This document shows, in pieces, positions 5,945 to 8,598 of a stretch of DNA of 8,598 nucleotides (position 1 is the first letter of the stretch; every line of letters starts with the position of its first letter). Under the pieces are notes generated by a model. The model was not told where the DNA came from, did not search any database, and worked only from the letters and a program-made list of their open reading frames with translations. Location of the stretch: positions 1 to 8,598 of the forward strand of contig JAWCMT010000050.1 of NCBI GenBank assembly GCA_038849555.1. Direction: 5' to 3'. The stretch comes from JAOAIV01 sp038849555. Lineage in GTDB: Archaea; Thermoproteota; Bathyarchaeia; Bathyarchaeales; Bathycorpusculaceae. The position numbers were made by a program, and so were the translations under genes.

Positions 5945-5953
5945 AAGGTTAGT

Positions 5954-7240
5954 TTGAACGTGGAAAAGATGGCAAAGAAAGAGGCAGAAGCAGCGTTAAA
6001 GCGTTCTTTAGGCTTGTTTGATGCCACAGCCATAAGCTTAGGCGCCATCATCGGCGGCGGCATCTTCGTCGTAACAGGCATTGCAGCAGGCTTAGCAGGC
6101 TCAGCCCTCGTGGTGTCCATGATTCTCGCCGCGGTGATTGCAGCGTTTACAGCGCTGAGTTTTGCAGAGTTAACTGCGTGGCAGCCTGTGGAAGGAAGCG
6201 TTTACGAGTATGCACGCCAGCTTATTTCGCCCTTCGCAGGCTTCTTGGCGGGCTGGATGTGGCTGCTCTCTAACACCTTTACAGGCGCTGCTGTCGCACT
6301 TGGCTTCGCATACTACTTCACAGCAATGCTGCCAGCTTTGCCAAGCAAAGTGGTTGCCGCAGTCCTGTGCATCGCTTTTACAGCGTTAAATTTTGTTGGC
6401 GCTCGGCAATCGGCGCTGCTAAACAATATTCTCGTTGCAGCTAAAGTGCTGATACTAATATTCTTCATAATCCTCGGCGCATGTTACACGTCGCCAGCTA
6501 ATTTCACACCCTTTGAACCCCTCAACGTCGGCGTGCTCTACGGCGCATGCTTCATCTTCTTCGCCTACATAGGCTTCGCAAGAGTCGCCGTCTTGGCAGA
6601 GGAAATCAAAGACGCAAAACGCAACGTTCCACGCGCAATGCTCCTGTCGCTGGGCTTATCCACCATAATCTATGTTTTAGTAGGCACAGTCGCTGTCGGG
6701 CTGGTGGGCGCCGCGAAACTGGCCGCGTCAAACTCGCCTTTGGCAGAAGCCATAAGCGCCACGGGCAGCATCGTCGGCGTGCAAATAGTCGCCTTCGGCG
6801 GGCTTTTAGCCACGGCAAGCGTTTTGCTCACGTCAATCATGGGCGTCTCACGCATGGCTTACTCCATGGCTAGGCACAGGGACATGCCGCAAGCCTTAGC
6901 CCGATTGCACCGTAAATTCTGCACGCCATATTATGCAATCGCCATTGTAGGCGCGCTGATGACGGCGCTTGTTTTGCTTGTTGACCTTACAAGAGTCGTT
7001 GCCCTAAGCACATTTGCAACCCTCTTCTACTACGCTCTAACGAACATAGCTGCGTTAAAGCTGAAAACGGAGCAGCGGCGCTACAGTAGACTGATACCAG
7101 CCGTTGGATTAAGCACTTGCCTGGCACTTCTATTCTTCGCTCTCTTTGCTGCAGCTCAAGCGTGGGTAATCGGCATCATATGCCTAACCGCGGGAGCACT
7201 TTACTACGGCGCCAAAAACGGGCTTCAAAAGAAATTATAA
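5954..7240 (+). CDS. APC-family amino-acid permease
   Basis: This 428-residue integral membrane protein of the amino acid-polyamine-organocation superfamily has about 12 predicted transmembrane helices. The first helix carries the broken-helix glycine motif GAIIGGGIFVVTG (30-42), which binds the substrate backbone in this fold. Other family marks are SFAELTAWQPVEGSVYEYAR (69-88) and GFARVAVLAEEIKDAKRNVP (207-226). Length is slightly short but complete. The substrate cannot be read from the sequence. The start is TTG 5954, with AAGGTT overlapping the mutase stop region just upstream; GTG 5960 and ATG 5969 are in-frame alternatives. With only 9 bases between genes it is almost certainly co-transcribed with the mutase-family enzyme, giving a weak hint of amino-acid metabolism for both. 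Confidence 0.9.
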   Translation: MNVEKMAKKEAEAALKRSLGLFDATAISLGAIIGGGIFVVTGIAAGLAGSALVVSMILAAVIAAFTALSFAELTAWQPVEGSVYEYARQLISPFAGFLAGWMWLLSNTFTGAAVALGFAYYFTAMLPALPSKVVAAVLCIAFTALNFVGARQSALLNNILVAAKVLILIFFIILGACYTSPANFTPFEPLNVGVLYGACFIFFAYIGFARVAVLAEEIKDAKRNVPRAMLLSLGLSTIIYVLVGTVAVGLVGAAKLAASNSPLAEAISATGSIVGVQIVAFGGLLATASVLLTSIMGVSRMAYSMARHRDMPQALARLHRKFCTPYYAIAIVGALMTALVLLVDLTRVVALSTFATLFYYALTNIAALKLKTEQRRYSRLIPAVGLSTCLALLFFALFAAAQAWVIGIICLTAGALYYGAKNGLQKKL

Positions 7241-7260
7241 TCTTTTTAATTTGCCTTCTT
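7241..7260 (+). terminator. T-rich terminator of the mutase-permease operon
   Basis: TCTTTTTAATTTGCCTTCTT follows directly after the permease TAA. The next gene is convergent, so transcription should end in this 66-base gap. No strong hairpin is seen, as is usual in archaea. Confidence 0.5.
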
Positions 7261-7306
7261 AAAGGGAAACAGGAATTGGCAATAGGGAAGGCTTTTATGG
7301 CGACAA

Positions 7307-7861
7307 TTATTTTTGAACACTAACAGCGATGTAGCATTTCAGCGCATCATAATCCTTGAAGGAAATAGCTGTTAAACCAGCATTTTCCAATAGGTCTCTA
7401 AAAGCATGCAGCGCGAAAGCCTTTTTCAAACCAGACACAGCGATTGGCGCGGTGAACGCGGCGACACGTTTAATCTCCTTCAGTGTTTCCAGTGGCGCAG
7501 GCATGTTCTGAAGCACAGTGAAGGCGAAAACTGCGCTGAAAGAATTGTTTCGGAAGGGCAAGTGGTCAGCGTCTGCTTGCACCAGATGCACGTTGCGAAG
7601 GCTTCTCGCGCGTTCTTTGGCTTGTAGCAGCAATTTGCCTGAAACATCGACGCCCACGATTGTTTCAGCTCCAGCTACGTGATTAAACAGCAGACCAGTG
7701 CCGCATCCAACATCGAGGACACGGCTGTCGCTTGTTATGCGCAGCTGCTCCAGAGCGGCGCGGTACTTTAGCGTTTGCTCCTCCGAATAGCGTGCATCGT
7801 AAAGCTGAGCGGTTAAATCGTAACGTCGCATGATCCTGCGCTTTTGGCTCCACTTGTTCAT
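7307..7861 (-). CDS. Class I SAM-dependent methyltransferase (methyltransferase-11/UbiE-like)
   Basis: This 184-residue small Rossmann-fold methyltransferase has motif I VLDVGCGTG (48-56) for S-adenosylmethionine binding, acidic ribose contact D72 in VGVDVS (69-74), motif III-like QADADHLPF (95-103) and a motif IV region SFSAVFAFTVLQNMP (107-121). The N-terminal cap (about residues 10-40, RRYDLTAQLYDARYSEEQ) matches the helix that often precedes this fold. It is shorter than the usual 200-250 residues, because the C-terminal part after motif IV is reduced. The substrate cannot be predicted. ATG 7861 has only a weak GAAGG upstream. It converges with the permease and diverges from nucS. Confidence 0.85.
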   Translation of the reverse strand: MNKWSQKRRIMRRYDLTAQLYDARYSEEQTLKYRAALEQLRITSDSRVLDVGCGTGLLFNHVAGAETIVGVDVSGKLLLQAKERARSLRNVHLVQADADHLPFRNNSFSAVFAFTVLQNMPAPLETLKEIKRVAAFTAPIAVSGLKKAFALHAFRDLLENAGLTAISFKDYDALKCYIAVSVQK

Positions 7862-7923
7862 GGCTGGGCCTTCAGAAATTTTATGTACGTAGTTCTCTCT
7901 CTAAAATACTTGGCTGACGAAAA
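7862..7923. promoter_or_regulatory. Divergent promoter region between methyltransferase and nucS
   Basis: Only 62 bases separate the two start codons. AAATTTTATGT (about 7877-7887) could be the TATA box for nucS (start near 7908, leader about 16 bases). On the other strand, AGTATTTTAG (about 7900-7909) could serve the methyltransferase (start near 7879). The predicted promoters interlock, so the two genes may compete or be co-regulated. Positions are estimates. Confidence 0.4.
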
Positions 7924-8598
7924 GTGCAGAAAGAAAAGTTGACAGTGCTCACGAATCCAAGGCTGGAGGAGGCAGCAGCAGCCATCGAGAAGGCTTTCAC
8001 GCAGAGGAAAACGCTTATTGTCGCCGGCAAATGCCGCGTTCGCTACGCTGGCAGGGCAAACTCCACGCTGGAGCCGGGCGAGCGCATACTAATCATCAAA
8101 GAAGACGGTTCGCTTCTTGTTCACCGACCAGTCGGCTATGAACCCGTGAACTGGCAGCCCTCGGGCAGCGTTTTCCACGTACATGCCAGGGAAGACGCTG
8201 TGGAGATGCATGCGGTTAGGCAGAAGCCACGCGAAAGCGTCATCGTAACCTTTTCGGAGGTTTTCATGGTTTCCATCCTGAGCCTCGTGGACTCCGGCGA
8301 GTTTGCGCTTTACGCCAGCGAAGAGGACATGCACCGCGCCATTCTGCTGAAGCCGTCGCTTCTGGAGGAAGGCTTCACGCCCATAAGCTACGAGAAAAAG
8401 GTGGAGCCTGGATTCGTAGACGTATACGGCATAGACAAAAACGGCAAACTCGTAGTGGTTGAGGTCAAACGGCGGACGGCGGGAAAGGAAGCGGTGCTGC
8501 AGCTTGCCAAATACATAGACGCCATAAAAGGCAAAGCAGACCGTGAACTCCGAGGAGTGCTTGTAGCGCCAGCCATAGGCAGGGATGTGCAGAGAATG
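7924..8598 (+). CDS. nucS: NucS/EndoMS-type DNA endonuclease, 3' end outside the window
   Basis: NucS is an archaeal (and actinobacterial) nuclease with an N-terminal beta-rich DNA-binding and dimerisation domain and a C-terminal minimal RecB-like nuclease. Homologues cut branched or mismatched DNA, and the Thermococcales enzyme EndoMS makes double-strand cuts at mismatches. Here 225 residues are visible. The N-terminal domain shows YAGRANSTLEPGERILIIK and DGSLLVHRPVGYEPVNWQP (41-79). The nuclease core shows GFVDVYGID (163-171) with D166, VVVEVKRR (177-184) with E180 and K182, and the conserved Q193 in AVLQLAKYID. The active site is intact. The GTG start at 7924 follows an in-frame stop at 7915-7917; no strong ribosome binding site is seen. 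The missing end (probably 20-40 residues) would hold any PCNA-binding tail, which cannot be judged. Confidence 0.93.
   Translation, partial: MQKEKLTVLTNPRLEEAAAAIEKAFTQRKTLIVAGKCRVRYAGRANSTLEPGERILIIKEDGSLLVHRPVGYEPVNWQPSGSVFHVHAREDAVEMHAVRQKPRESVIVTFSEVFMVSILSLVDSGEFALYASEEDMHRAILLKPSLLEEGFTPISYEKKVEPGFVDVYGIDKNGKLVVVEVKRRTAGKEAVLQLAKYIDAIKGKADRELRGVLVAPAIGRDVQRM

Noticed and set aside
6547..6873. Long arginine-rich alternative frames inside the permease (both strands)
   Set aside because: They are shadows caused by high-GC alanine/glycine codons of the permease; the coding frame has clear family motifs.
8089..8334. Minus-strand frame opposite nucS
   Set aside because: It overlaps the NucS coding frame, which carries conserved domain motifs; no independent signals.

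Overview
The window comes from an archaeon, most likely an uncultured TACK-lineage member; a Bathyarchaeia-like organism is my best guess, by inference only. The strongest evidence is a complete Cdv (archaeal ESCRT) cell-division cluster containing CdvA, which is known mainly from Crenarchaeota, Thaumarchaeota and relatives. Archaeal-type NucS, an archaeal-type alkaline-phosphatase-fold phosphoglycerate mutase, GGAGGTGATC-type ribosome binding sites and TATA-like promoters with short leaders agree with this.

Layout. Positions 1-268 hold no convincing gene, but contain a long imperfect inverted repeat and a short direct repeat just downstream of cdvC. Positions 269-3828 (minus strand) are a tightly packed four-gene operon, transcribed in the order ESCRT-III paralogue (no winged helix), cdvA, cdvB (ESCRT-III core plus C-terminal winged helix), cdvC (Vps4-type AAA+ ATPase with an MIT domain). 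The divergent intergenic region 3829-4057 carries a TATA-like element on each side and two perfect dyads. A two-helix small membrane protein (4058-4273, plus) follows, then a roughly 450-base stretch with only a weak short ORF and one hairpin. Positions 4724-7240 (plus) are a two-gene operon: a phosphoglycerate mutase/proposed homoserine kinase family enzyme and an APC-family amino-acid permease, 9 bases apart. A small SAM methyltransferase (7307-7861, minus) converges on the permease and shares a 62-base divergent promoter region with nucS (7924 to beyond the window end, plus).

How the genes work together. CdvA probably acts as the membrane- or DNA-associated scaffold. CdvB is recruited to it through its winged helix. 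The second ESCRT-III protein would co-polymerise, and CdvC would remodel or disassemble the polymers after its MIT domain binds proline-rich tails. The point of most interest is the encoding of a second ESCRT-III as the first gene of the cdvABC operon, together with LPEPP-type motifs in the tails of both CdvA and CdvB. The mutase/permease pair points to amino-acid or central carbon metabolism. NucS is a DNA-repair nuclease. No mobile element, CRISPR array, tRNA or rRNA was recognised.
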